Source: Temnothorax longispinosus
Lineage: Eukaryota > Arthropoda > Insecta > Hymenoptera > Formicidae
Assembly: GCF_030848805.1 (NCBI RefSeq)
Contig: NC_092360.1
Span: 2,294,001 to 2,358,000 of the forward strand
Reading direction: 5' to 3'
Length of the DNA stretch: 64,000 nucleotides
Positions 11,814-24,250 of this stretch are shown in pieces (position 1 is the first letter of the stretch; each line of letters opens with the position of its first letter). Position numbers and translations under genes: made by a program. A model generated the notes under the pieces. It made no database searches. It had not been told where the DNA came from and was given only the letters and a program-made list of their open reading frames with translations.

Positions 11814-12005
11814 ACAAAGGAATAACAAAGGCCAATAATCGAGCTACGGTGGATGTCAAATTAATAAATTCTTTTCTATATCAATAATACATAGCACGTC
11901 GGTATACGTCGGTCCGACGTGTTATGTTTTATTAATATAGAAAAGAATTTATTAATTTGACATCCACCGTTGCTCGATTATTGACAGCTTTTGTTATTTC
12001 TTTGT
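11814..12005. mobile_element. 192-bp foldback (MITE-like) inverted repeat
   Basis: The left arm (about 11814-11902) and right arm (about 11914-12005) are near-perfect reverse complements, including about 35 identical bases around 11846-11880. The 11-base loop sits at 11903-11913, and ACGTCGG/CCGACGT also pairs right at the loop. Outer arm ends (ACAAAGGAATAAC... and ...GTTATTTCTTTGT) still pair with a few mismatches. There is no coding capacity. The form fits a foldback or MITE-type DNA transposon. A clear target-site duplication was not resolved. If transcribed it would give a long hairpin RNA. Confidence 0.75.
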
Positions 12006-12638
12006 GATTAATACGATAATTAATAGAGCATTTATATGTCACGTAAACAATTTTACTTGAATAATAAGCGGTATTTTTATCTTAGTTAATCAGAGAGTTT
12101 AATTAACATTTCACGAAGCATTTGTATACTTCTCGAGCAATCTCGGCGCACGGTGCAGCTTTCGTTGTGAATTCGAATGCGATGCGCGAATTGCCTTTCT
12201 CTCGGCGCAATCCGTAAATCAACGGCGAGTCTAAAATCACAGGGGCATCCAATTGAACTCCATGGCGGCTCTCGGTGTCAATGACTCCGGGGGACCGTAT
12301 GTCGCGAGCTTCGAGCACGGTTGATTTCGATCACCGGGTACACACACGCAGCACGCGCGCGATCGTACAAACACGTCGTATAGCCATTTTCCGCGCCCTC
12401 TCCCCTCTCCTCCCCTTCTCTATTTTCCCCACCCAGCCCGGTCTTCCGTAGTCACGTAATTGATGCTACCGCGAAACACCGTCAATTTTCAGAGCACATG
12501 GTTCCGCGACATGCTCGGCGCATAAGCGCATGACCTCCCTACAGGTGGTATGCAACATAGAATGTAAGAGCGCATTGAACCCGCCACTTGCAACGAAAAC
12601 GCCATGCGTACCTACCGTATTGTCCGTGACAATGAGAG

Positions 12639-12765
12639 TCAATGACCTTACGGACGGAAATATGAAGTTTTACTGAAATTTCGTGTAGTCAAAATTTTAT
12701 CCGTTGCTTTTTAGACCGTATGGTTCCGAAGAGAGGTAAATATACTTTACATGTAAGGTCATTGA
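12639..12765. promoter_or_regulatory. Inverted pair of AAGGTCA-type half sites
   Basis: TCAATGACCTTA at 12639-12650 is the exact reverse complement of TAAGGTCATTGA at 12754-12765. AAGGTCA is the extended half site of monomeric nuclear receptors such as FTZ-F1 and ERR. A perfect 12-base inverted pair 115 bases apart is notable; use as a binding element is inferred. Confidence 0.3.
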
Positions 12766-13588
12766 GCTGACAGGCAGTTCAGAGTACTGTGGATTAATAT
12801 GCAGATATTATATAGACATGTTGATTTATTTTGACATGATAATACACTTTTTTCTGTATTATCATAATAATTAAAAATTTCTGAATATATATTAGAGAAA
12901 CTTTGATATGTTAAATATCTTATCAATTAAATAGTACTTTTTATTTTATATTAATTAAGGAAAAAATATATGTAACATATATATAGATGAAATTTATATC
13001 TATTTTTTTAACTATTCTGATATATAATTTTATATTTAATTTACATGTAACATGTATTATAACTAGTATTCATGAATGTTTTATTATTTCTAGCTTATTT
13101 TACATATAAATTCCTGTATATTTTTTATATAAAATGTGTCTTATATTTAGTCTTTTTTAATGGTTTTCTCACAATTATTTTATTAACATTCACTTATATA
13201 TTTCCAATATTTAATTAGTATATCTCAGAGAAGAATATAACAGATACTATCTTGCAGATTCATATCACGATTTAAGATATGGCTCAAAATTTCGATTGAT
13301 CGATTATAGTTAAATGCTATTTAATTGTTTGAAGAAGGAACAGATTGGAAATAATTGATGATACGTATAAAAGATCAATTATTGAGTATCATGGTTATAA
13401 GAAAGATTCGATATGCTGATGTATCAATGTCTTGATAAATCGACGATATGCAACGTCCGTAAACAGCAGTTTACGTATTCTAAATCTTAATTGTAATACA
13501 ATAATTATAAAAAAACTGGTTCTTAAAAAAACAACAAGATACTGAAAGAGTCTAGATTATCAGTTATACTTTGATAATAACCGCCTCC

Positions 13589-13647
13589 GCTTTTTTCCCT
13601 CCCCTTCTTCTTCTTCTTCTTCTTCTTTTTCTTTCTTTCTCTTTCTA
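13589..13647. repeat. Polypyrimidine tract with (TTC)n
   Basis: Uninterrupted TTC units (about 13605-13628) sit inside a longer C/T-only tract. It could form triplex DNA; no gene is attached. Confidence 0.9.
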
Positions 13648-15269
13648 AAATATTTAATAATATACTGAATCGCCTTCCAGAATCGCGCGGAGAGACACAA
13701 TTTTAAAGCTTGAGATATTTAATGTTACAAATTAAGATATGTAAAAAATAATATTATCTCTGATGTTATTATCTTCACATTTCAGAGATTATTTTGAAAA
13801 ATATTTGTTTAAGAAAATTCGACAATAATACTACTATATTAAATTCTATTAATTATATTAATTCTATTAATTCTATTCTAAATAATATATGACATACGTG
13901 TTTTAAAAATTCAGATTTATCGCAGAATTATTTCCGCTAGCTCTTTCTTCTTCTCTTCATTGCAAACTGCTAGATATCATTAAACAAAACGGCATACGAT
14001 ATGCAAGGAATATATTTATCGTGTAAATGTTATGTAAGAAACGTATAGATAATCTTCTATATATCGGTAGAGACCATCACCACTGATGATATCACTCTTT
14101 TCCGCCACGGCTTCGATTCTGTAAGTGTGATTTTATGCTGACACTCGGTTTCTCGATGCACGCGCGCGTGTGCTCGCCGCGTAATTTACAACTCGTAATG
14201 ATCTAACATCGCATGATAGACCTGACGAAAGAAGCTATTGATAGACACTCGTGTGGGCGAACGAACTTGTCCGCGCCTACCGTTTCAGTCCTAAGACAGC
14301 ACCGTCGTTCAGCTCTTTCTCAATCTCAGATCAATTATTATTAATTTTGCAGTAAATAAATATGCATACACATAAAGGCGTACATTTTTGTGCATTATTG
14401 TCAAGTAAAATTAACAATAGTATAATAAAAAGTATAATAATCGTACAATAAATAGTATATTAAAAGTATCACTATTGCTAAGTTAAACGAAACTAGATTT
14501 TTTCCTGTCTCGATGAAGCCACGATTACACGCACATGATCGTATGGTTACAAAAATTATTGCACTTTCTTATAGCTACAGATTCTTGTATAAGTTTAATA
14601 CTTTTTATGTAACACAGTAGATATATAATACGGACGTCCACATACAGCACGTTACAGCACGTACTTACAGCACCATATTTTTAATAAAATTAAATGATTG
14701 TTCATTTATTCCCAGCTTTACACACGGAATTTCTATTTCACGCGATCTTCCGCATGCAAACGCTGGCGATCCCTCCGAGATTATTCGAGAAGGCGCCGGC
14801 AATGATGCAAGGTCGATCGATTTGAAAGTGGTACCTTATACACCGTATAGTATGCGACTAGCATACGTGCACACTCCAGATATGAGCCTGATGCAAAGGC
14901 GGGCCTGAATATGGCGCTCGTCAATCCAGTATGTAGATTCGCGCAGGTGTCGCTGAGTTTTCTCGACGTAATTTTCAATTTTAATTGGCCGGGAAGGAGG
15001 AAAATAAGAATACACTCGCGTATGAGCACCCACATACTCACGCTGTAATGACATATAGACACATCCTAGCTCGGGCATTACGCGCGGATCACTTCTGGAT
15101 CGCTCTATCCGAACACGCTGATCATGCGTTAAGTGTACATCAGCGATGCAACGATAATCGTCTCGGCCGGATAAGCGGATAATTGATGAGCACTTATGTC
15201 AGAGGACAGACATAAAGAAGTTAACTAATACGCACTTCACCGTTCGCGGGTACATAATATCTCGGGGTT

Positions 15270-15431
15270 TATAAAATAAATATTAGTCAGATCAAAAAAT
15301 TGTATCTATATCACGATCACGGTTGATGCTGATCGAAGTGTTAGACGAGTAAGTAAATGCGCACGATTATAATAATCTACGGATCAAAGACAAATAGAAA
15401 CTAAATAAATATTTAACAAGATCCGCAACAG
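15270..15431 (+). promoter_or_regulatory. Possible TATA promoter and non-coding first exon
   Basis: TATAAAAT starts at 15270 and a TSS would be expected near 15300. At 15428-15437 ACAG|GTAAGT is a full-consensus splice donor, so 15300-15431 could be a short 5' UTR exon on the + strand. There is no good initiator at the right spacing and no downstream exon was found, so chance is a real possibility. Confidence 0.15.
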
Positions 15432-15437
15432 GTAAGT

Positions 15438-17719
15438 TCTATCTATTTTTAATGTTGATTTTTATGCTTATAAAGACGGATTAAAACAGCATATTTTGAA
15501 TATATTTGTGTTTAATTATGTTCATATTCAATTATGTTAATAAGCAGGAAAAGCAGGAAAGAGAATTTATCCATTTTTTTTAAAATAATTTTTCTTTTTA
15601 AGAACATAACTTATATATAGATAATTATATATAATATATAATTATTAATATACTTTAATCTAATTTAAAAAATATTTGTTTTATTTTATTTTATGGCAGT
15701 TTTCGGTGAATGTTTAATTAAATCTGTTATTGTTACAAGATAGGTGATTACAGCTAAATTATCTATCAAATTTTTGTCGAACGAGTAGTTGTAGATAAGC
15801 TTGCTCGATTTGACAATAAGTTAACGTTTTCTGAATAATCATTAATTTCAATGATAAAAGCAGAAATCTAGATGTGTACACAAATTCATAAATTTGATGT
15901 ATTAATTCGAAACATGGCTTATGCATTATTTATTTTATTTATTAAAATAACGAAGTTACATTTTCGAATTTATTTCGTTATTATACAAGTGATAAGCGCG
16001 CGCCGGTTTTTTGCTCCATTCATATTAATAAAACAAATATCGGTGCTTAACGACTTTATTTTTACGTTGCGTTCATTGAACCGAAACGGCGTTTTATTAT
16101 TTCTCTTTATTACGCTCGAAAAAAATATCTTGCCGTCGCAACCACACGCAGTCATTTTAATTTATACGAAACGCAATTTTGTCCGTCGACTAAAGGTGTA
16201 ATTAGCTTCAGGCTAATGGCGAGAAAAAAATTCCGGAAGAGGAGCTGTGGCGCTTTTCTACCGGGTAATACGTGGAAATGCAAGGTATAGCTTTCCCAAT
16301 TAATACTGGAAATCGAAGTGCCCCGGGATATTCCCATTAACTACAATCACACGCGCTGTCGGTGCACGCGATTTTTTCCATTACCTATGAACAGTACCAT
16401 TTTCCCATTACTTGTAAACGTCATAGTAGTAGCTAAAGAACCGAAGGATTTTATTTTCGTTTTAGATTTTTCGCAAATATTAAAAAATATCTTAATACTT
16501 TCCTGTACTGTGTATAATGTAATTCACAGCGCAATTCGTCTCTCTCAGAAAGGTAAATACTTGGTATGAAAAAATCAATACGTGAGAAAATTAACAAAAC
16601 CACTAACACGAAAGTAGCTTTAGACGATGAGTAAGTGATAAATGAACTTACGTAATAAAATACAAAAATTTTTTGACAGAAACATTTAAGAACGCACTAC
16701 GAAAATTAATTAAAAATGTGGATGATCGAGTCTATAATGTACTCATTAGCTTTCATTTGTGATCGACCTTCTTGTCAATCACGTAGGCATCGATCGAATT
16801 CTAAATATCAAAGACAAAATCCCTGCAATACGGAAAGAGAAATCTTCATCTAGTAGCAACCATCTTTCTCTAGCCACATTCCTTTCGGGTATGAGCAAAT
16901 TTTAAACAAAAATAAACCAAAAGTGAAATAAATACGAGCCTAATTAAGATGTACTAAGGAATAATAAATAGAACCTATTGATAGGTCGTTGATTACGCGC
17001 CCAGAAATTAACATTTAAAGCTCATATATGTGTAAAATTTATAGAAAAAGTGATGAAATGAAACGGTTGTTTATATTTAACACAATCTTTAACATTTATT
17101 TCATTATAAATCTTTAGCTTAATATATCACAATTATCACATTTCTTGAAGCTATTTTTTTAAATTCTCTGTATCTGCTAAACATTACTAATCATGAGCGA
17201 CAGCATCGACATCCGATAATTGTAAGATAATTAGTTTCCTGCACGCGGTCAAAAACCGGATCTCGTCTATCGTATTCGTAGCAATTTCAAGAATTCATGA
17301 ACAGACGGACGCGTTAAACCGCAAGAAAGGAACAGTCTTTCAACTCGGACTCGAGTGTCTAACTTGTCGCAACTTCTACAAGCTTATCCTTATCCTTCGT
17401 AACTCACAGAACTCACTGCCGGAAGTTGCTGTTCTTCGCTTTCCAATCTTTCCATAACATATTCCGTGATATCTAAAAATCCATTATATGAATAGTTATA
17501 ATAATTTCGACGTTTTTGTTATTAACATACACACACTATATTAATAGAACAACTTGTATGCGATTAGAAATGTATCAATTATATATATGTATCGACACAT
17601 TATTCGCAAATACGCGATTGCAAAAGATGCTCTGATTACAAATTTTTTATTTACAGTTTGTTTAAGATAATAAAAGATAGAATAAAACTACTTTTATAAC
17701 GAAAGATGTTATGATCCAG
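15438..17719. other. Gene-free, mainly AT-rich DNA
   Basis: Open frames at 15872-16201 (plus) and 15970-16155 (minus) overlap and match no family. A few GC-richer spots at 16200-16380 and 17210-17450. No RNA gene or repeat recognised. Confidence 0.55.
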
Positions 17720-18260
17720 TTAACCCTGCAACCGTACATGCGAGTCGTTTGCGTCCTCGGGATTTTGACTATGTGGTATTTTCTAAAGGTTCAATGACTA
17801 AATTTTAACAATTGCACAATTAATTTTATAATATTATTATTATTTAAACTTGTAGTTAAGATATCAAGGAACACCTATGAATTTTTTTCAGAACTTTTTT
17901 GGTAAAGTTTTAGGTTGTTTAATATGCCGCGGGCGCAAACATCCTCATATATCGTTAGTGCACATTGCAGAAAAAGAAAAAAGTGTCAACACTTGTATAC
18001 ATGTACGCAAGAATATATAATCTTGAAATGAGATTATATTGCATTAAACGAAGAAAACTTACCTGAATGAAGTCATTTATATAGTTAAACGAAGTTTTAT
18101 AGGTATAGTACAATCAAGAAAAAAAAAGTTGAAATAAAAAGTTGAAACTCTTATAAGAAGGTTAGATATTCTTGCGTATATATATGTACAAGTATATCAG
18201 TGTTGATTTGACACTTTTTTTCTGTGTGGGTGTAAAAGAGTACGGTTGCAGCAGGGTTAA
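17720..18260. mobile_element. piggyBac-like non-autonomous element with TTAA target site
   Basis: TTAA at 17720-17723 and at 18257-18260 flank a 533-bp element. The ends are inverted copies: CCCTGCAACCGTAC on the left, and CCCTGCTGCAACCGTAC as the reverse complement of the right. TTAA followed by CCCT is the hallmark of piggyBac-type transposons. Inside, a second inverted pair (about 17976-18015 with 18166-18222, sharing GAAAAAAGTGTCAA and GTACxxxCGCAAGAATAT-like blocks) and a 9-bp perfect stem (ATATAATCT/AGATTATAT, about 18015-18038) make it highly foldable. It has no transposase frame, so it would need a transposase in trans. Confidence 0.75.
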
Positions 18261-18377
18261 ATTATATATTGATTGACTATATTGACTTATCTTTACAATT
18301 AAATACTCTGTTTTGACGTTATTTTTACGAATCAAAAGAACTAATTATATATTCATCTAGAAAGTTTACGGATATAT

Positions 18378-18380
<3 letters not shown>

Positions 18381-18430
<50 letters not shown>
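18381..18430. repeat. (TC)25 microsatellite
   Basis: Fifty bases of perfect TC dinucleotide repeat, about 120 bases beyond the piggyBac-like element. Confidence 0.97.
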
Positions 18431-18432
<2 letters not shown>

Positions 18433-20634
18433 GCTTTTGGCCTTGAGACAGCATTGCGTTACTCTGACGGTGTTGCACAGTGAACATCCGCGTAATCAGT
18501 GGAGTTTATATCGATCTCCGATGTCGATCCTGTAGATCCCTCGCGATAAAAACTATGTACGAGCGGATTTATGAAGCGTGTCTACCGGGAGATCGAAAAT
18601 ACCGAACAGTACATGTTCGTATGGACTTTCTTATCTTCCTCCTTTCTTGGCCGATGTTTCTCCTTTTTTGAAATCCATGTCCGAGTGATGGTAACGCCGG
18701 AAAAGGATCCATGCACACATATGTATATTTGTATATAATCTCGGGTAGAGCGGTATCGAGGGTGGGATTTATGGAGCATGACAGAGATTTACAACGCCTC
18801 TCGCGTCCGGAGGCTTCATGGATCGCTGAATCGAGGGGACCTTGTTCCGCTCGCTTTCGATCCTCTCGATCTCCTCTCGATAGCTACGCCACCATCCGCA
18901 CCTGTAGCGCGTATCGCGTAAACGTGGTATATCAAGTGCGTCAAGAAGCATAAGTGGGTCTCAAAATTACCCACTATAATAGTTGTAATTTTACAAAATT
19001 TTTTTACAGTGTAAGGAAGGAGAGTAGAAGTAATATAGCGAAGAAACGTTGAAAATTTGAAGAGAATAATATAACAGATAATCTAAGAATTGCAAATATA
19101 GGAAATTAAAGGAATCCAAGGGACAGTATTTGGCAAAGTTCGAGAGGACATCTATAAACTCAATCAATAATTCGAATATTTTTAATTCAAGGATTTAAAT
19201 TTTGAATTATCGATATATACTCGTATATAATCAAGCAATTCTAAAAACTATCATTAATTTTTAATTTAAACTTTAGTTCTATTTAGTTCATTGTTAGTAT
19301 TAAATATATTTTATTGTCTATTTGCTTTAGGAAGATTATTGTGCAGCTAAAAGAATGAAAATATAACTTATGTACTTTTTTACTTATGTACTTTTTTATA
19401 CTTACAATTAGAAAAAAATAGAAATGTTACGAATGTTCTAAGTAGGTACCTTATTTTATTATACGACGGTTGATTAACTCAATTTTTGGTTCAGTTTTTA
19501 TAGCTATTCTTTTTTTGTCCGGGGTTTTCCAGTTTTGTGGTTCATATCGGATCTGAGCGGGAAGCAGTCAGTTGGAGGGCGTAAACGACGATAGGTTTAT
19601 CGAATAACGGCGCAGACAATCACATAAAAAAGGTGCTGACAATGTAAGCGAATGGTCAAACCTGACAAGCCGGCAAACACGCATGGTAGATAGCAGGATG
19701 TTACCGGAAACATGTCGAAACGAGCGGCAAAACAAAGCCGCCGTTGCTCTCGGTGCATCGACGTAACTCGTATTACAGAATATAACTCGTATTATAAAAG
19801 ATGAAATATGCATTTATTATATATAGAAAGAAAGAGTAAGAGAAGGCGAAAGATATAAGCTTTGAGTAAGATACTAACTAAATAAGCATCGTGGTTATTT
19901 CCAAATTAGCAAATGACGTTAACAACACAAACGTTGGTATTAGCAACGTTATAGGTACTATTAATAATTCGTAATTTATACGTTAATGAAATCGTGAAGC
20001 TGATCAACCGAAATTACGTTTACATCGTCAGTAGCATGGGATACACTGGATACACATTGTGTGATTTGTTATACAAGTTCTATTCGATATGTAGCGGCTT
20101 TGTTGATCAAAGCTACCAAATCATCCATCAGTGCACCATATACGCAAAACAACGCTCGATGGAACTTGATCGCTCGGTGATTCATAATCGACGATTCGGG
20201 ATGCGCTCGCGCCAGTGTTGCGAAAGATACGAGGAGCGGGATGAGGGGGAGTGAGCACGCGCGAGAGACAGAGAGGCTTTTCAGCTGTCGAAATATTGCT
20301 GTACTATAGAAACGAATCCCATTTCTCGTTGCGCGGGGACCACGGGTGCTCCGCTAATTAATGTTTACAATTTCCATTAGCGGGACGCGACCGCAGTCGT
20401 CGACTTCCTGCGGAGGGGAGCGGCTTGTCCGTACGTGTGCACTTTGACGCAATAACGTCACTTGTAGTGCCTTCATGCAAATGCGCATCGCTATCTTCGA
20501 CAGATAAAAGAGAAACATGTATTTACTTTTACGCTGATTTCTATATACGTGCATGTGTTTAAATCAGATTCTAGTATTGATAAGTCGGTATGATAAATCG
20601 AGGTGATTTTATATAAATATATTAGTGAAATTAG
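18431..20634. other. Gene-free DNA
   Basis: GC-richer at 18480-18960 with overlapping frames on both strands, AT-rich to about 19480, mixed afterwards. No recognised protein or RNA. A short tandem repeat lies at 19366-19397. Confidence 0.55.
19366..19397. repeat. Tandem repeat, 16 bp x 2
   Basis: ACTTATGTACTTTTTT occurs twice back to back without mismatch. A recent slippage product in AT-rich DNA. Confidence 0.9.
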
Positions 20635-21537
20635 TAGGGGAGAAGGAGGTATTAGGACAGAGGCAGTTTAGGATATCTCGAATAAAGAACAAATTTGTCA
20701 CTTTTTTCATGTTAAACGCATTTTTCGGTTGGCAACCGGTCAATAGATAAACTTCACATGAGAGCTTCCGCGTTGTTAGCTGTTCAAACTAATCTACAAG
20801 CTGTTAGTGATTTTTGCTGTTGTAATTATTTTGGCTCGTAAATGTAAGTATTTTTATATTAAACTATTGCTCAAATAGAAATTCACTTGTATGTTCTGGT
20901 TATGATTATATGTTTTGCGTTGTAATGAACGAAATACACCAACATAATAAAAGAGTTGGTATGAAATATTACGTTTTCTTTTTTCAAGTTAGGGTTGGGG
21001 CAGTATTGGCCAAAGAGAAATTTGTGAGAAAGAGAGAGAGAAAGAGAAGTTTGTGAGGCTAATTCTTGCCTTAATTAAGGTTCCAATAATAGGTGGATAC
21101 TTATGTTTGATTGCCTACTACAAATTACCTACTGTATTGTTAAAGAAAAAAGATATTATTAATTTTTAATATATTTTTTAAATATATTAAAAATATATTA
21201 AAAAAGGTTTGTAAGATGTTGCCTAGCAAGAGATTTATTACTTTTAATAAGTAAAATAAGAAGATGAGAATTATCTCGGTTTTTTATTATCAGTCCTAAA
21301 CTGCCCCAGCAGCGTCCTAAACTTCCCCTCTAGGGAGGCAAATTAGGACGGAAAAAACATTTTTTTAAAAGGTAAAAACAACGCACTACTCTCAAATATG
21401 TTTGTTTTATTATACGTTTATATTGAGCATTAACAACCAAATTAACTTATAATTGAATCAAAGAACCAATTTCTTAAAAATTTAGAAAGATATAAACTTT
21501 AAAAAAACAGTGTCCTACAGTGCCCCCCTCTCCCCTA
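20635..21537. mobile_element. 903-bp TA-flanked DNA transposon relic with repeated subterminal motif
   Basis: The left end TAGGGGAGAAGGAGG...AGGACA (20635-20659) matches the reverse complement of the right end (21511-21537), TAGGGGAGA...TAGGACA, over about 26 bases with a few mismatches. If TA is the target duplication, the inverted repeat proper begins GGGGAGA, as in Tc1/mariner-type insertions. Inside, variants of GGGGCAGTTTAGGAC recur: 20662-20673, 20997-21010 (variant) and inverted at 21293-21307 and 21314-21327. Such subterminal repeats are typical transposase-binding sites. There is no transposase frame, so the element is non-autonomous. The family is not assigned. Confidence 0.65.
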
Positions 21538-23077
21538 AATAATTAAATACAAGAAGGGCTCATACGATTAAAAATAAATTTTAACTAATGAATTAATTAA
21601 GATACTTATTAGACTTGTTATTAGTAAGCGCAACTTTTATTAATGGCCCAAATAAGTATCTTCAACGGCATGTTTGTTATCCGATTTGTAATTATTTTGG
21701 ATATCAGTAGCTATTTGTTGTTCATATTCTACTAAGGGCATTATTTTCGCGATGCAATTAGGAATAATAACATGATTGTTTTCGGAATAAGATATTATAG
21801 CTTTTAATTCTAATTATGTGCACAAGAGATGTGTTATTTGATATCATATTTATTATTTGATAAAAACAAAGTAATGCATTTAAACTCATTATTTTACTAA
21901 TAGAGATTAATAATATTATGTAAATTTTATATCAATTTACATAATAATTAGATAATAATACATTAATTTATATTAATTTATCATTTATATTAATTTTATT
22001 ATGTTCATTAATCTTTCGTGATTATTTAATAACTAAATTAAATTCTAGAATTAAGTCTTTAATCAGCTTTTTAATATCCTATTTATAATAACTATTCTTT
22101 TTTGTATATAGGTATATAAATTAAAATATCTACTTCATAATAGATTCAATAAGTATTTTCTCGCGTGGATTTCTGAATACCTCATACACGAAAATTTGCG
22201 TCATACGTTTAGTAGAGTTCAATGACCGAAGTTGTAAGCAACGTGCTGCCTTTGTGTAGTACAATGAAATGCAATTTGCGCTGAATGCGCAACAGCGCCA
22301 GGTGTAAGCTTCTACAGAAGCGGTAGTCAAACACTGTATTTCAATACTACGTGGAATCCATTAATTTTTAACTCTTTCTACGCCTGTGTGAATCAAATCT
22401 TATGCAATCTTTCGTCATTACTCACCGGTTAAGCTTTTATGTATTTACGTCCAAGGAGAACTACAAGCACAGTGAAAAATAAGCGTTAGCCAAATAAGCA
22501 TCAGATTTTCGCTATTGGACATTAATTTGTTCTCAAATAATATTGAAACTTAACATTTATTAAGAAAATATCAATAATGTACTTTATTTGAGAAAAATTT
22601 ATGTACGTGTACAAATATGACAAATAGTTTTTTATAATATTTAATACAATTCACTTATGAATATTTGAATTTCGCAGGTTTTTTATACAGATTCTTTCTC
22701 CAAATTGGAGAAATCTAGAACGACGATGAATGGACGTTAGTCTCAAGTGATTATATATATACATCCCTCATATTTTTTAATAAATAATACGCACGCAGCA
22801 AGGATTATGAATGTGTGTATGTGTGTGACGTTTCCCGTATAAGCAATACAAATCTCGCAAAGAAGTTTCCCACCCTAAAACTTTCAGCGCTAGATTCCCA
22901 AATCGTGCAAGAGAAATGGCGTATTTCGGCGCGAGCTGTTTCGCCGTTGGGGTGAAAAGCGTACGCGTGTGGGAGCACTTAAACGGGGGATGGATTCCTG
23001 TTTTTTCGCTCGTCCAATCGCCACGCCACGGGACAAACATGGCGGGCACCATAATTTATGCACCCCACCTTTTCACG

Positions 23078-23133
23078 TGCGTGATTTTTGTCAGGGCCGT
23101 CCACGTACGTGTATACGCGCCGCGTGGAAAAAC
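23078..23133. repeat. Left arm of a diverged inverted pair
   Basis: TGCGTGATTTTTGTCA, then GGCCGTCCACG, then CGCCGCGTGGAAAAA. The same three blocks, in the same order, appear on the minus strand at 24181-24250. See the right arm. Confidence 0.75.
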
Positions 23134-24180
23134 GGGCAGATGCTGCGCTTTGCATCTTTCTAAATGCCGATCCGTTTCAGATGCCACATCCGTCTGAAAA
23201 AAATGGCACATTCGTGCATCTCGCAAAATTTCACGTAGAAAAATGGATCAAATTGATCATCGGATATAATATTCAAGTTTATTAGTAAATAAAAACGAAT
23301 GGTATAATTTTCTATAATTTTTTATAAGAGAGAGCACCCCCCATCGGTTGTCATGCAATAAAATTATATTATACTGGGAAAGAGTAATGATTATAAAGAA
23401 TTACTATCTAAAATTTAGAATAATATGTAATAAAAAAATAAAGGATATTTCCATAAAAATAATTTTAAGAGAAATGTTAATAAAATTACAATAAATCTTT
23501 CACTAATATAATCTTAATAGATTATACACAATTTATATTTCATTTTTAAAAATACCTTACGCAATTATTTAACGATACTTAAGTTTAAGACACGTTGTAC
23601 ATCGATTAAATTGATTGAAGAAAAATGTACGAACATACATTTTAGTCTTTTAGCTTCATGATAATTCTCATGTAATTGCACAACGTATTCACGTAGCGTT
23701 AGATTTCAAAAGCCATTCAGATAAATGCTATCTCGGTTTTTTACATGATAAAGGATACCGCATGTTGGAGAGATCAGGCACAGTCGACACGAGGCGATAC
23801 ATCGCGAGATGTTGCCCGACTAAAAAAATATTAAAAAACGAAAACAAGTACGAGAGTGAGAAGAGGCCGAACCGGTGCGGTTGGCCCTTTATCATATCTT
23901 CAAGATAAGCTAAAGCCTTTCGAGTGCACCGGTTATCTCAAACCTGCTGGCGATCATTCCGTACACGTGAAGCTAAAAGTTTTCGCTCGAATTCAAAATT
24001 GTATTCTATACAATTTTTCTATATTGCAATCGTTTTTCTCTTTGATCTTCCCTCATCTGCAAACCAATTTTCAAGAAAATTTTTACCATTAATATTTTTA
24101 TTTATTTCTGTTCTCCACAATATTGTCATTATTTTATGTTTTAGAAACATAATACTCACAGAAGTCATATATTTCTATAG

Positions 24181-24250
24181 TTTTTCCGCGCGGCGTGTAT
24201 TATACACGTTATACTTACTCGTGGACGGCCTGGATGACAAAAATCACGCA
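24181..24250. repeat. Right arm of the diverged inverted pair
   Basis: On the minus strand this reads TGCGTGATTTTTGTCA, three extra bases, GGCCGTCCACG, a spacer about six bases longer than in the left arm, then CGCCGCGCGGAAAAA. The arms lie 1,047 bases apart. They may be the termini of a decayed element or an old inverted duplication of a binding-site cluster. Homology does not obviously extend beyond the arms. Confidence 0.75.

Larger units (their letters stand above)
12006..15260. other. Gene-free DNA
   Basis: A GC-richer patch (12100-12660) has CpG-rich pieces and an unsupported 71-codon minus frame. AT-rich DNA follows at 12780-14100, including a TTCTATTAA-type short repeat at 13841-13885. 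Mixed DNA lies at 14100-15260 with overlapping short frames on both strands at 14780-15182. No gene is recognised. Confidence 0.55.

Noticed and set aside
18528..18539. TCCTGTAGATCC resembles miR-10/miR-100
   Set aside because: The miRNA seed ACCCTGT/ACCCGTA is not intact and no hairpin partner is present.
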